A stretch of 64,000 nt of DNA from Massiliimalia massiliensis (lineage in GTDB: Bacteria > Bacillota > Clostridia > Oscillospirales > Ruminococcaceae). Below, one piece after another: positions 1 to 8,091 of this stretch; the stretch's first letter is position 1, and each line of letters opens with the position of its first letter. The stretch spans positions 434,001 through 498,000 of the forward strand of contig NZ_FUHT01000003.1 in the NCBI RefSeq assembly GCF_900155615.1, in the 5' to 3' direction. The notes under the pieces were generated by a model that was given only the letters and a program-made list of their open reading frames with translations, did not search any database and was not told where the DNA came from. The translations under genes and the position numbers were made by a program.

Positions 1-489
1 ATCAACGGTGAAGAGGAGCCGCGTAATCCGATCACAGCAGATATGAGCCAGACTAAGTTCGATTTTTATATCCGCAGCGCCATGATGTCAACCTTTGGGC
101 TGTCTTATGATTTTCCAAGCTGGCCAGACTGGTGCAAAGAACGCCTGAAAGAACACATTGATTTCTTCAAATCCATATCCAAGGATTATATTTTGTGCGG
201 CAGCATGTACCGGCTGACCGGCCAGGCGCTGCGGTATGGCAAGGGAGACCGATTCCAGGCCTACCAATTTAATGCGAAGGATAACAGCGCGTATGTATTC
301 CTTTATAAGCTGAAGGGCGCAGGCGGAGAACGCCGGATCTGCCTGAAGGGATTGGAACCTGACCGGCTTTATCATGTCCGTTATGTAGACCGCCGGGATG
401 AATTTACCACGACCGGTGCGGAGCTAATGGAAAAAGGCGTTGTGCTCAGCGGCATGGAGGAAAGCTCGGAAATTATCGAAGTTCGGTAA
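1..489 (+). CDS. GH36 alpha-galactosidase, C-terminal fragment (5' end outside window)
   Basis: The frame is open from base 1 and stops at 487-489, giving the last 162 residues of a protein that begins before the window. These residues align almost without gaps to the C-terminus of the complete GH36 enzyme at 647-2554: both share MSQT, a GLSYD motif, a KEHI.FFKSISK helix and an EESSE.IE ending. The visible part covers the end of the barrel and the C-terminal beta domain. The catalytic aspartates lie upstream and cannot be checked. The two genes are tandem paralogues divided by a promoter, so they may differ in substrate. Alpha-galactosidase function is inferred from the paralogue. Confidence is high for the family and lower for the exact substrate. 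Confidence 0.85.
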   Translation: MNGEEEPRNPITADMSQTKFDFYIRSAMMSTFGLSYDFPSWPDWCKERLKEHIDFFKSISKDYILCGSMYRLTGQALRYGKGDRFQAYQFNAKDNSAYVFLYKLKGAGGERRICLKGLEPDRLYHVRYVDRRDEFTTTGAELMEKGVVLSGMEESSEIIEVR

Positions 490-562
490 GTTCTGAATCG
501 CTAGAATTTGAGCAATATGAATATAAAAAGAGTTTAAAAAGTGTAAAAACTAGATTAAAAAC

Positions 563-591
563 TTGACTTTTGTATCAAAACGCGCTATAAT
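563..591 (+). promoter_or_regulatory. sigma-A type promoter of the second alpha-galactosidase operon
   Basis: TTGACT (563-568) and TATAAT (586-591) are spaced by exactly 17 bases. Just downstream, TTCATAAA occurs twice (about 595-602 and 614-621), and GTTC-N8-GAAC forms a small dyad before the ribosome site, which could be a repressor site. The promoter would drive the gene at 647 and probably the whole run to 11915. Confidence 0.75.
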
Positions 592-646
592 GTGTTCATA
601 AAAGAATATTTAGTTCATAAATAAGAACTTCAAAAGAGGGTGCACT

Positions 647-2554
647 ATGAGATTTGCTTATACGGCATGCGTCGACCAGGCAACATGGAGCAGCATTCCA
701 AAATTAAATTCAGAGTTGGATGACGGTACCCGGATTCACCGGATTTATACTGAGGATATGTCCCGGCATAGCGTTTCTGCGGAGCTGCATGAGCTGGCGG
801 ACAAGAAAACCGGTGTGGGGCAGTATTATTTGAAGCTTAGGAATCAAACAGACTGCCCGGTTCGGCTTAGCGGAGCGGATATCGGAGTCGTGGTGGAAGA
901 TAGCCCGGCAAGGCTTCATTATTATACTTCGTTTTGGGGTGATGAGTTTACGCCGATGGCTGCGGAGCTTTCAGATCCTTTCTTTATTGAGGTAATCTCG
1001 GGCAGAAGCAATAAGGGCTATGCGCCATGGCTGGGCCTTGAGTGTGAGAGCGGTTTTATCAGCATGAATATCGGCTGGTCTGGGAACTGGCAGGCCGCTG
1101 CTAAGCGGCAGGAATTGGATGGCCCGGGGCTGTTCGTCAAAATGGGAATCAGCAGCAGAGACTTTTACCTTGATCTTGCACCGGGAGAGGAATTTGTTAC
1201 TCCTGAAGTTTACATATCGTTTTCCGGAGAAGGCTTGGAAGAAGCCTGTTACGGTATGCGGCAGTATTTCATGAAATATATCAGCCTCCTTGATAAGGAA
1301 AAGCTTGATACCCTGCCGGTATGCTATAATTCCTGGTGGCCGTTCCGGGATATTTTGATCAACGAAGGCCGATGCATCGACAATGCGAAAATTGCCAGTA
1401 GTCTTGGCATTCCGAATTTTATGCTGGACGCGGGCTGGTTCGGAAGCGGCCAGGCTTGGGAGCAGACTCGTGGAGACTGGGATATTGAGAATGTAGGCAA
1501 GTTCCCGCACGGGATCAAATACCTGGGCGAAGCAATTAACGGCGAGGGCATCAAATTTGGCATCTGGTGTGAAATCGAAGCAGTCGGCCCTGGAGCCGAG
1601 CTAAACCAAAAGCGGCCGGATCTGATTGCAGAGCGGAATGGGGAATCCTTAGGGTACGTTTGTATGGGGAATCCCGATACGGTAGATTGGGCGATCGGCG
1701 TTGTAGATAAACTAGTTACCGAATACGGCGCTCACTGGATCAAATTTGACTTTAACCTTGACCCGATGTCCGGATGCAACCGGACTGACCATGGACATGG
1801 CGCCGGAGACGGGCTGTACGCCCACTATCAGGGTTATTACCGGTTCTTAGAAATTATCCATCGGCGCTATCCGGAGCTGGTACTGGAAAACTGCAGTTCC
1901 GGCGGCTTAAGAATGGACTTTGGGATTTTAAGCAGGATGCATTTTACCTTCCTGTCCGACCCGGATTATGTTGACCAGCATCTTCAAACGTTCTGGGGAG
2001 CGACCTCCTTTATTCATCCAGTGGGATGTTATCATTTCCCACAGTCTCAGATGCTGGAGTGGGATAACGGGAAAGAAGAACCGCAGAATCCTATTTCCGA
2101 GCATATGAGCCAGACCCAGTTTGATTATTATATTAGATGTGGAATGGTGTCATCCGTTGGTCTCTCTTATGATTTAACAGCCTGGCCGGAATGGTGCAGG
2201 GAACGCCTGAAAGAGCATATTGAATTTTTCAAGTCTATCTCGAAAAAATATATGATGTGCGGCGGGATGTACCGCTTAACCAAGCAGCCTTTGCATCGGG
2301 GCGGAGGAGAACGCTGCCCGGCATTCCAATATATCGCTGAGGATGGAAGCGCATATGTTTTTGCCTTCAAGCTGAAAGGCGCGGCAGGAGAGGATCGTCA
2401 GATCTGCCTGAAAGGCCTGGTGCCGGAGCGCCTGTATCAAGTTCACTATATTGACCGCGGGGATACAGTTACCATGAGCGGGAAGGATTTAATGGAGAAG
2501 GGGGTGCGGATCAGCGGAGTAGAGGAAAGCTCAGAAGTAATCGAATTGAATTGA
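647..2554 (+). CDS. GH36 alpha-galactosidase
   Basis: A 635-residue intracellular enzyme (no signal peptide) predicted to release alpha-linked galactose from oligosaccharides or glycosides. The GH36 signature is clear: WIKFDFN holds the likely nucleophile D368, CSSGGLRMDFG matches the family's CxxGGxRxDxG block, and LSDPD follows with the probable acid/base D438. An N-terminal beta-sandwich (about 1-230) precedes the TIM barrel (about 240-560) and a C-terminal beta domain. The ATG is preceded by AGAGGG at good spacing. The neighbours are a tandem paralogue upstream and a CUT1 sugar transporter downstream, which fits import of a galactoside and cleavage inside the cell. The family also contains enzymes with other alpha-glycoside specificity, so the substrate is not proven. 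Confidence 0.93.
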   Translation: MRFAYTACVDQATWSSIPKLNSELDDGTRIHRIYTEDMSRHSVSAELHELADKKTGVGQYYLKLRNQTDCPVRLSGADIGVVVEDSPARLHYYTSFWGDEFTPMAAELSDPFFIEVISGRSNKGYAPWLGLECESGFISMNIGWSGNWQAAAKRQELDGPGLFVKMGISSRDFYLDLAPGEEFVTPEVYISFSGEGLEEACYGMRQYFMKYISLLDKEKLDTLPVCYNSWWPFRDILINEGRCIDNAKIASSLGIPNFMLDAGWFGSGQAWEQTRGDWDIENVGKFPHGIKYLGEAINGEGIKFGIWCEIEAVGPGAELNQKRPDLIAERNGESLGYVCMGNPDTVDWAIGVVDKLVTEYGAHWIKFDFNLDPMSGCNRTDHGHGAGDGLYAHYQGYYRFLEIIHRRYPELVLENCSSGGLRMDFGILSRMHFTFLSDPDYVDQHLQTFWGATSFIHPVGCYHFPQSQMLEWDNGKEEPQNPISEHMSQTQFDYYIRCGMVSSVGLSYDLTAWPEWCRERLKEHIEFFKSISKKYMMCGGMYRLTKQPLHRGGGERCPAFQYIAEDGSAYVFAFKLKGAAGEDRQICLKGLVPERLYQVHYIDRGDTVTMSGKDLMEKGVRISGVEESSEVIELN

Positions 2555-2557
2555 AAG

Positions 2558-2645
2558 TATACTTTTTCGTTCATAAGAAAAGGCATAGAAAACACCTCTT
2601 TTAGAACCTAAAAAGCTATGATTTTACTTAGAACGGAAAGGTATG
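2558..2645 (+). repeat. 88-bp palindromic repeat, copy A
   Basis: This 88-base segment is identical, base for base, to 51675-51762. Its ends are imperfect inverted repeats (TATACTTTTTCGTTCATAAG against the complement of CTTAGAACGGAAAGGTATG), and the inner parts also pair (CATAG with CTATG), so the whole unit can fold into one long hairpin. It fills the gap between the alpha-galactosidase stop and the leader of the solute-binding protein. It looks like a non-coding MITE-like element. A diverged relative of the same length is at 49599-49686. Confidence 0.85.
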
Positions 2646-2677
2646 ACTAACAAGGTACAGAAAGGGAGAAAAAAAGA

Positions 2678-4033
2678 ATGTTTAAAGCAAAACGTGTACT
2701 GGCATTAGCAGCAGCACTGATGATGTGCGGAATGACAGCAGCTTGTGGCAACAGCGGTACTACCGGAGACACAAGCGGCGGCAATGATGGAGAAAAAACC
2801 AAACTGGTATTCTGGAACGGCTCTTATAAAACCGTGGATGATACCGGAACCATTGCGACAGAGGATTTGATCTTTAATCAAACCATCAAAGAGTTTGAAG
2901 AGGCAAATAACTGTGAAATAGAAGTAGTTGACCAGACTGCTGATAACCTCTATACCCTTTTCCGGTCTTCCGGTGTTGCAAAGAATGGCCCGGATATCGC
3001 TTTCCTGTGGGCGGGTTCCTTTACAAATGATTACCGTGAATTCATTGAACCGCTGGATTCTTATTTCACAGACGAAGAATTGGCTGAGTTCCCGAACCTT
3101 GACCTCTGCCGCGCTGAATTTAAACCTGAAGGCGATTTGCTCGGTATTCCAACTGATGTCAGCACAGTAAACCTTTTCTATAATAAAGACGCATATGAAC
3201 AAGCGGGCTTGCCGAGAGACGCTTACTTTGAAACAATTGATGAACTGAAGGATGCTTGTGCAAAGCTTTCCGCAGCGGGTATTACTCCGTTTGCGATGAT
3301 CGATGGTAACGGCTATGCCTCTGCCTGGAACGTAGGCGCGACTGCTGCAACTCTGTATGGTCCGGAAGGCATCTTTGACCTGCTGCCGGGCAATGAAGAC
3401 CTGACCGGTGAAAAATTCACCAAAGCAGTGACCGAATGGGTTGAATTTGGTAAAGAAATCGTTGAAAACGGTTGGGCAAATGAAGACTGGCTGACTACTA
3501 CTGCGGAAGATGTCTTTATGCCGCTTTACACTGGTGAAGCCGCAATGCGTTTCGGCGGTTCTTGGGACTGCTGGAACCTGTATACAGAACTGGGAGACAG
3601 CGTTGGCACCATGCCAATCCCGAGCTATAACACCTCTGATGAATATTCTGGATATATTGTTGGCCAGATTGCAAACAACCTGGTTGTAACAAACTACTCC
3701 AAGAACAAAGAACTGGCTGTTGAATTTGTAAAAGCCTGCACCTCTGAGGACTTCTATCTGCAGCGTTACGAACAGGAAGGCCAGCTGCCGGGTAAAGTCG
3801 GTATCGATATGAGCTCTGTAGAGGATGTCAACCCGCTTCTGGCAGACTGCTATGCTCTGTTCTCTGAAAATAAAAACGTAATCGGGTTTGACTCTGTTAC
3901 TTCTGCTGACGCAGGTGCTGAATTCTATCGTCAGGTACCGCAGATGATCGCTGGCAATATCAGCATCGAAGAGGGCCTGAAGCTGATCCAGGAAAAGAAC
4001 GTTGCCGTTGGTGCAACTGAAACAGAAGAATAA
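2678..4033 (+). CDS. CUT1 ABC transporter sugar-binding lipoprotein (system 1)
   Basis: A 451-residue family 1 extracellular solute-binding protein. It has a lipoprotein signal peptide with lipobox TAAC (lipidated C23) followed by a Gly/Ser/Thr-rich linker. The start is supported by an AAAGGGAG ribosome site. It delivers an oligosaccharide or glycoside to the two permeases that follow. Its position behind two alpha-galactosidases suggests an alpha-galactoside ligand, but downstream UroD-like genes leave room for a modified sugar. An 88-bp repeat lies just upstream and a 13-bp hairpin just downstream. The reverse strand stays open across nearly the whole gene, which I treat as chance. Confidence 0.92.
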   Translation: MFKAKRVLALAAALMMCGMTAACGNSGTTGDTSGGNDGEKTKLVFWNGSYKTVDDTGTIATEDLIFNQTIKEFEEANNCEIEVVDQTADNLYTLFRSSGVAKNGPDIAFLWAGSFTNDYREFIEPLDSYFTDEELAEFPNLDLCRAEFKPEGDLLGIPTDVSTVNLFYNKDAYEQAGLPRDAYFETIDELKDACAKLSAAGITPFAMIDGNGYASAWNVGATAATLYGPEGIFDLLPGNEDLTGEKFTKAVTEWVEFGKEIVENGWANEDWLTTTAEDVFMPLYTGEAAMRFGGSWDCWNLYTELGDSVGTMPIPSYNTSDEYSGYIVGQIANNLVVTNYSKNKELAVEFVKACTSEDFYLQRYEQEGQLPGKVGIDMSSVEDVNPLLADCYALFSENKNVIGFDSVTSADAGAEFYRQVPQMIAGNISIEEGLKLIQEKNVAVGATETEE

Positions 4034-4044
4034 GGATTTGGACA

Positions 4045-4073
4045 CTGAGTAGGATGAATTTCATCCTACTCAG
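4045..4073 (+). promoter_or_regulatory. intercistronic hairpin after binding-protein gene
   Basis: A perfect 13-bp stem (4045-4057 with 4061-4073) has a 3-base loop, eleven bases after the binding-protein stop, with no strong T-run. Such hairpins between a binding-protein gene and its permease genes usually protect the upstream mRNA or cause partial termination, so the binding protein is made in excess. Confidence 0.7.
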
Positions 4074-4115
4074 ACTTGTTCCAACACCTATCCGGAAACG
4101 AAAGGAAGAATCATT

Positions 4116-5021
4116 ATGGCTGAACCAGCTGCCAGTAAAGGAAGATATTACCGTATGAGACGGCGATGGGGAAAAATTTTTGTCGCTCCCGCAGTGGTTT
4201 TCCTTTTAGCATTTATGCTCATCCCTATTGTAAGCGTATTTGTATTGTCATTTACCTCCTGGGATGGGATGTCTACCATTGACTTTGTTGGTGCTTCAAA
4301 CTTTACCAATATTTTTGCTGATAAAAACTTTTGGCAGGTTATCAAAAACAACTTTATCTTTATGTTCATCGGGACGCCGGTTTGGACGATTACACCGCTC
4401 GTTGTCGCCGCTTTGCTTTATTCGGGAATCAAAGGAGCCGGATTTTTTCGCTCTACATTCCTGTTCCCAACTGTATTGGCGACATCGGTACTCGGTATTG
4501 TATTTAAATCATTTTTCGGTTTAAATGGGCCGATGAACGCGCTGTTCAAATCCCTGGGACTGGATTTCCTGGCTATTAACTGGCTTGGGAGCGGCACCAC
4601 TTCTATCCCGCTCATTATCATGATTATCAACTGGGCTGGCTTTGGCTCTGCTACTTTAATCTTCTTGGCAGGAATGTCCTCGATTGACCCGTCAGTCTAT
4701 GAATCCGCACTATTGGACGGAGCCGGTTGGTGGACCCGCTTTTTCAAAATAACCCTGCCGATGATTTTTAATGTTACTATGTTTGTCATCATCCTGAATG
4801 TTATTGCTTCCTTTACTTCTTTGTTTAACTATGTCTTTACCATGACAAACGGCGGGCCTGGCTACGAGACGACGGTTATGGAATATCTGGTTTATCTGAA
4901 AGCCTTCCGTTCAAACCAGTTTGGCTACGCCTGCGCCCTGTCGGTAATTCTGTTTGTAGTTGTAATGGTGATCAGCACAGTGCTGCAATCCTTCAACAAA
5001 CGCAGAGACTGGATGGATTAA
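4116..5021 (+). CDS. CUT1 ABC transporter permease (MalF-type, system 1)
   Basis: A 301-residue integral membrane permease with a basic N-terminus and about six transmembrane helices. The EAA loop is readable as ESALLDGAGWWTRFFKITLP, the docking site for the ATPase. It pairs with the permease 13 bases downstream to form the membrane channel. No ATPase gene is nearby, as is usual for clostridial CUT1 systems served by a shared MsmX-like subunit. The start ATG follows a GAAAGGAAG ribosome site. Confidence 0.92.
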   Translation: MAEPAASKGRYYRMRRRWGKIFVAPAVVFLLAFMLIPIVSVFVLSFTSWDGMSTIDFVGASNFTNIFADKNFWQVIKNNFIFMFIGTPVWTITPLVVAALLYSGIKGAGFFRSTFLFPTVLATSVLGIVFKSFFGLNGPMNALFKSLGLDFLAINWLGSGTTSIPLIIMIINWAGFGSATLIFLAGMSSIDPSVYESALLDGAGWWTRFFKITLPMIFNVTMFVIILNVIASFTSLFNYVFTMTNGGPGYETTVMEYLVYLKAFRSNQFGYACALSVILFVVVMVISTVLQSFNKRRDWMD

Positions 5022-5033
5022 GGGGGATAGAAG

Positions 5034-5870
5034 ATGAAAACATATAGTTGGAAAGGCCTTATTGCCAAAATTTTGGTTTATTTGATCCTGATTGCGATTG
5101 TCATCACAATCTTCTATCCGTTTGTCTTTATGCTGCTGAACTCATTTAAGACAAAATCAGAATACTATACCAATATTTTCGGGTTGCCAAGAGCAATTCA
5201 GTTTGCAAATTACAAGATCGCGATGGAGCGGTTTGATATTTTCCGCCTGGGATGGCACTCCTTATTCGTAACGGTGAGCTCCATTCTGATCAACACCCTT
5301 GTTGCTACAATGGCTGCTTTTGGCTTGTCGAAGTTGCCGTTCAGAGGAAGCAAGACCATCCAGATGCTGATCCTTGGATGCATGATGATTCCAGGGCAGG
5401 TATTAATGGTACCGGTTTATTTGATTATGTCCCAGATCGGGCTGATCAATACCTTTGCTTCGGTTATTCTTTATTATGTAGCGACAGCAATTCCTTTTGC
5501 AGTGTTTATGCTGACAACACAGTGTGGAAATATTCCGAACGGTGTTTTGGAAGCGGCGGAAATTGACGGCGCTTCACCTCCGAAAATTTATGTTAATATC
5601 ATTTTCCCGCTTCTCAAGCCTTCTGTTGTTACATTGGTTATTTTGAACTTCCTGACCTTCTGGAACGAACTGTTGTATGCAATGCTTTTTTTACAGACAG
5701 AGAGCACCAGAACGCTGACAGTAGAAATTACAACCTCGATCGGCCGGTATACCTCGAATATGCCGCTGCTGATGACCGGGCTGCTGATTAACTGCATCCC
5801 GACAATCCTGATCTTCGTTATCTTCCAGAAGCAGATTGCGAAAGGGGTTACTGCCGGCGCAATCAAGTAA
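5034..5870 (+). CDS. CUT1 ABC transporter permease (MalG-type, system 1)
   Basis: A 278-residue membrane permease, the second half of the channel of system 1. It has six predicted helices, an EAA loop (EAAEIDGASPPKIYVNIIFP) in the C-terminal third and the typical MalG-like ending VTAGAIK. Only 12 bases separate it from the upstream permease and 14 from the next gene, so transcription is surely joined. Ligand as for the binding protein at 2678. Confidence 0.92.
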   Translation: MKTYSWKGLIAKILVYLILIAIVITIFYPFVFMLLNSFKTKSEYYTNIFGLPRAIQFANYKIAMERFDIFRLGWHSLFVTVSSILINTLVATMAAFGLSKLPFRGSKTIQMLILGCMMIPGQVLMVPVYLIMSQIGLINTFASVILYYVATAIPFAVFMLTTQCGNIPNGVLEAAEIDGASPPKIYVNIIFPLLKPSVVTLVILNFLTFWNELLYAMLFLQTESTRTLTVEITTSIGRYTSNMPLLMTGLLINCIPTILIFVIFQKQIAKGVTAGAIK

Positions 5871-5884
5871 AAAGGAGACTACCT

Positions 5885-6940
5885 ATGAATGCAAGACAGC
5901 TGATATTAGATACTCTGCAGGGAAAAACAACAGGGCAGGTTCCGGTTACTGCACATGCATGGGGCTTATATAAGTTTCAGCTTGCCAATATTGTCCAGGG
6001 TTATGAGAACGAACATCTCGCCTGGGCAATGAGCGGCAGGGAACTTGCCGAGGTAGAACTGAATTTCTATGACCGTTTTCACCCGGATACCTTCCATCTG
6101 GGCAGAGGCGCAGGCCGGCTGCCTGTGGATGAACAACGCCAAAAGGCTGCGGAAGAGCTGATTCCTGAGGTTCGTAAGCTGGAAAGCAAGCAGGTGATTG
6201 ACGAATATGTTTCGCTGGTCACCGTATCAGAGGAAGAAGCACTGAAAAGCGGTATCTATGACCAGGTGAAGGTGATTCGGGAACGATATGGCGAAGAGGT
6301 GTTTATCACCTTAAATGAAGGAAATCCCTTTGCCGATACGCTGGATCCGCATGGGGTGCTGGGCTTTGAAAACGGCTTGATTTCCATGATCGAAGAACCA
6401 GAAATGGTGGGGTATCTGCTGCATCGGCTGCACGAAAGCAGGCTGGAAACGCTGAAAGCGCTGAAAAAGTGCGGGGCGGATGCTTATATCGGCTCAGAAA
6501 CCTATTGCTCTGCTGATATTATCTCTCCCGCGCTGTACAGCGAGGTAGTATTCCCTGCCCAGCAATATTTTTACCAGGGCCTGAAAAAGATGGGACTTTA
6601 TGCGTTTTCCTATTTTCTGGGAGACCTCTTCCCGATGATGGAGGATATTAAGCAGCTCGGTTTGGATGCTCTGCTGGTAGAGCGGTATAACAAAGGGCTG
6701 GATATCAATATACACCGAGTGTATGAAGAAGCGGAGGGTGCTTTCACAGTATTCGGAAATCTCAATAGTGTAGATACGCTGCTGCATGGCTCAACAGACG
6801 ATGTTATAAATGAAACCACACGAGAAATAGAACTCTGCAATCATGGGAAATTTATTATGAGCAACGACTGTCCGATCTGCTTTGATACGCCCGTGGAAAA
6901 TATCCAGGCAATGATTGAGACAGCGAGAGGTTATCGATGA
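5885..6940 (+). CDS. UroD-like (MtaA/CmuA superfamily) protein lacking the usual His-x-Cys site
   Basis: A 351-residue protein of the uroporphyrinogen decarboxylase / corrinoid methyltransferase superfamily. In zinc methyltransferases of this fold, the metal is held by HxC near two thirds of the chain and a Cys near the end. Here the HxC position reads YAFSYFLGD, with no His or Cys, while the end keeps SNDCPIC (C329, C332) and the family-like FDTPVENI helix start. So either the metal site has changed or the protein is not a zinc methyltransferase. It overlaps the next UroD-like gene by 4 bases (ATGA) and sits in a sugar transporter operon. It is unlikely to be haem biosynthetic HemE, because no haem genes are near. 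The reaction is unknown. Confidence 0.75.
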   Translation: MNARQLILDTLQGKTTGQVPVTAHAWGLYKFQLANIVQGYENEHLAWAMSGRELAEVELNFYDRFHPDTFHLGRGAGRLPVDEQRQKAAEELIPEVRKLESKQVIDEYVSLVTVSEEEALKSGIYDQVKVIRERYGEEVFITLNEGNPFADTLDPHGVLGFENGLISMIEEPEMVGYLLHRLHESRLETLKALKKCGADAYIGSETYCSADIISPALYSEVVFPAQQYFYQGLKKMGLYAFSYFLGDLFPMMEDIKQLGLDALLVERYNKGLDINIHRVYEEAEGAFTVFGNLNSVDTLLHGSTDDVINETTREIELCNHGKFIMSNDCPICFDTPVENIQAMIETARGYR

Positions 6941-8064
6941 AACTGAGCATTTCAAATGAAGCGAAAGATCTGATAGCACAGAGAAAACAGGTCATGCGGG
7001 ATTTGTGGAATGGGAAACCGGTCGATGCAATTCCCGTAGACATCCGCTATGAAGCAGACCGGATTGGTACTGTCCGTGCCGTTACCATGGATGGCGACAA
7101 ACAGTTGGAAATGGCTATGCGCAATGTGCAGACAACGCTTGACCGCCTGCATCTGACCGATGCAATTCCGGCTATGCGCCCTGATGTCGGATGCTCCTGC
7201 ATTGCGTCTGCATTCGGCGCAGAATATTATTGGGGCGCGAATGAAGATTCAACCCCGGGTATTAAAGATTGCCTGATTCCGGACATTGAGGACGGCATCG
7301 ACATGCTGCCTGACCCGGAGGTTACTGACGGCTGGCTTGGAGAAGGCCTCAAGCGAATTGCACGTTTTGCTGAGGCAGGACAGGGAATTATTCCGATTTC
7401 ATTGCTGGATACTGCCGGTGGAGTAAATGTCGCGGCAGACCTGCTGGGTACGACAGGACTGATGGAAGCCTTCTATATTGCGCCGGATGAAGTAAAGGCA
7501 CTGTTAAATAAGATTCAGACCTTTCTCCTAAGGGTAGTGGACGCCAGTGTGAATGCGGCCGGCGGCGAAGAGCATATTACAACTACCGATTTTGTAGATC
7601 TGTGGTTCCCGGAGGGTCGGAAAGGGCATATCAGCGACGATATGTGCGCGATGTTCGGGCCACAGATATACGATGAGTTTTCCGCACCCTACCACAGCAT
7701 GATTTATCAAAAATATGGCTGCGGCGGGTTGCATAACTGCGGGCCGAATCCTTGCGCAGAACGGTATGTAGCGCAGAAATTTTCCCCGCGCTGTATTGAT
7801 CTTGCTTATGCGTACAGCAAAGACGATCTTCCGTTTTTAAAACAGGCATTCCGCCGCAAGGCATTTATCTACCTGTACTGGGACGGTATTGGCGATCCGG
7901 TGGAATGGTATCGCCAGGCGGTGGAGATCATGGACGGAGAGGTGTTGATCCTTCCTTCGTTCAGCTTTTCACCGAAGGAAGTAGACGCTGAGGAACTGTA
8001 CCGGAAATTGAATGAGATTTCCCGGGAACAGGCTGCGCGCATGAAGTGGGGCTACCAGGATTAG
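6937..8064 (+). CDS. UroD-like (MtaA/CmuA superfamily) protein, HxC site kept, C-terminal Cys not seen
   Basis: A 375-residue second UroD-like protein, started at the ATGA overlap with the gene before it. It keeps the HxC motif as LHNCG (H266, C268), which in corrinoid methyltransferases binds zinc. The third ligand expected near the C-terminus is absent: the region reads LPSFSFSPKE. The upstream partner shows the reverse pattern (C-terminal Cys kept, HxC lost), so the two may work as a heteromer with complementary half-sites. That is inference. The operon context is a sugar ABC transporter and sugar-acid type enzymes. The methyl donor and acceptor are unknown. Confidence 0.75.
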   Translation: MKLSISNEAKDLIAQRKQVMRDLWNGKPVDAIPVDIRYEADRIGTVRAVTMDGDKQLEMAMRNVQTTLDRLHLTDAIPAMRPDVGCSCIASAFGAEYYWGANEDSTPGIKDCLIPDIEDGIDMLPDPEVTDGWLGEGLKRIARFAEAGQGIIPISLLDTAGGVNVAADLLGTTGLMEAFYIAPDEVKALLNKIQTFLLRVVDASVNAAGGEEHITTTDFVDLWFPEGRKGHISDDMCAMFGPQIYDEFSAPYHSMIYQKYGCGGLHNCGPNPCAERYVAQKFSPRCIDLAYAYSKDDLPFLKQAFRRKAFIYLYWDGIGDPVEWYRQAVEIMDGEVLILPSFSFSPKEVDAEELYRKLNEISREQAARMKWGYQD

Positions 8065-8091
8065 CAATGTGTTGGAAAAGAGGCTGAGAAG

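Noticed and set aside
2705-4045. 446-codon open frame on the minus strand across the system 1 binding-protein gene
   Set aside because: The plus-strand gene has a signal peptide, ribosome site and family features. The antisense frame has none and is explained by codon bias.
5885-8064. HemE (uroporphyrinogen decarboxylase) for haem synthesis
   Set aside because: There are four such genes among sugar and corrinoid genes, none near haem genes, and the sequences carry or partly carry the HxC and Cys features of methyltransferases.
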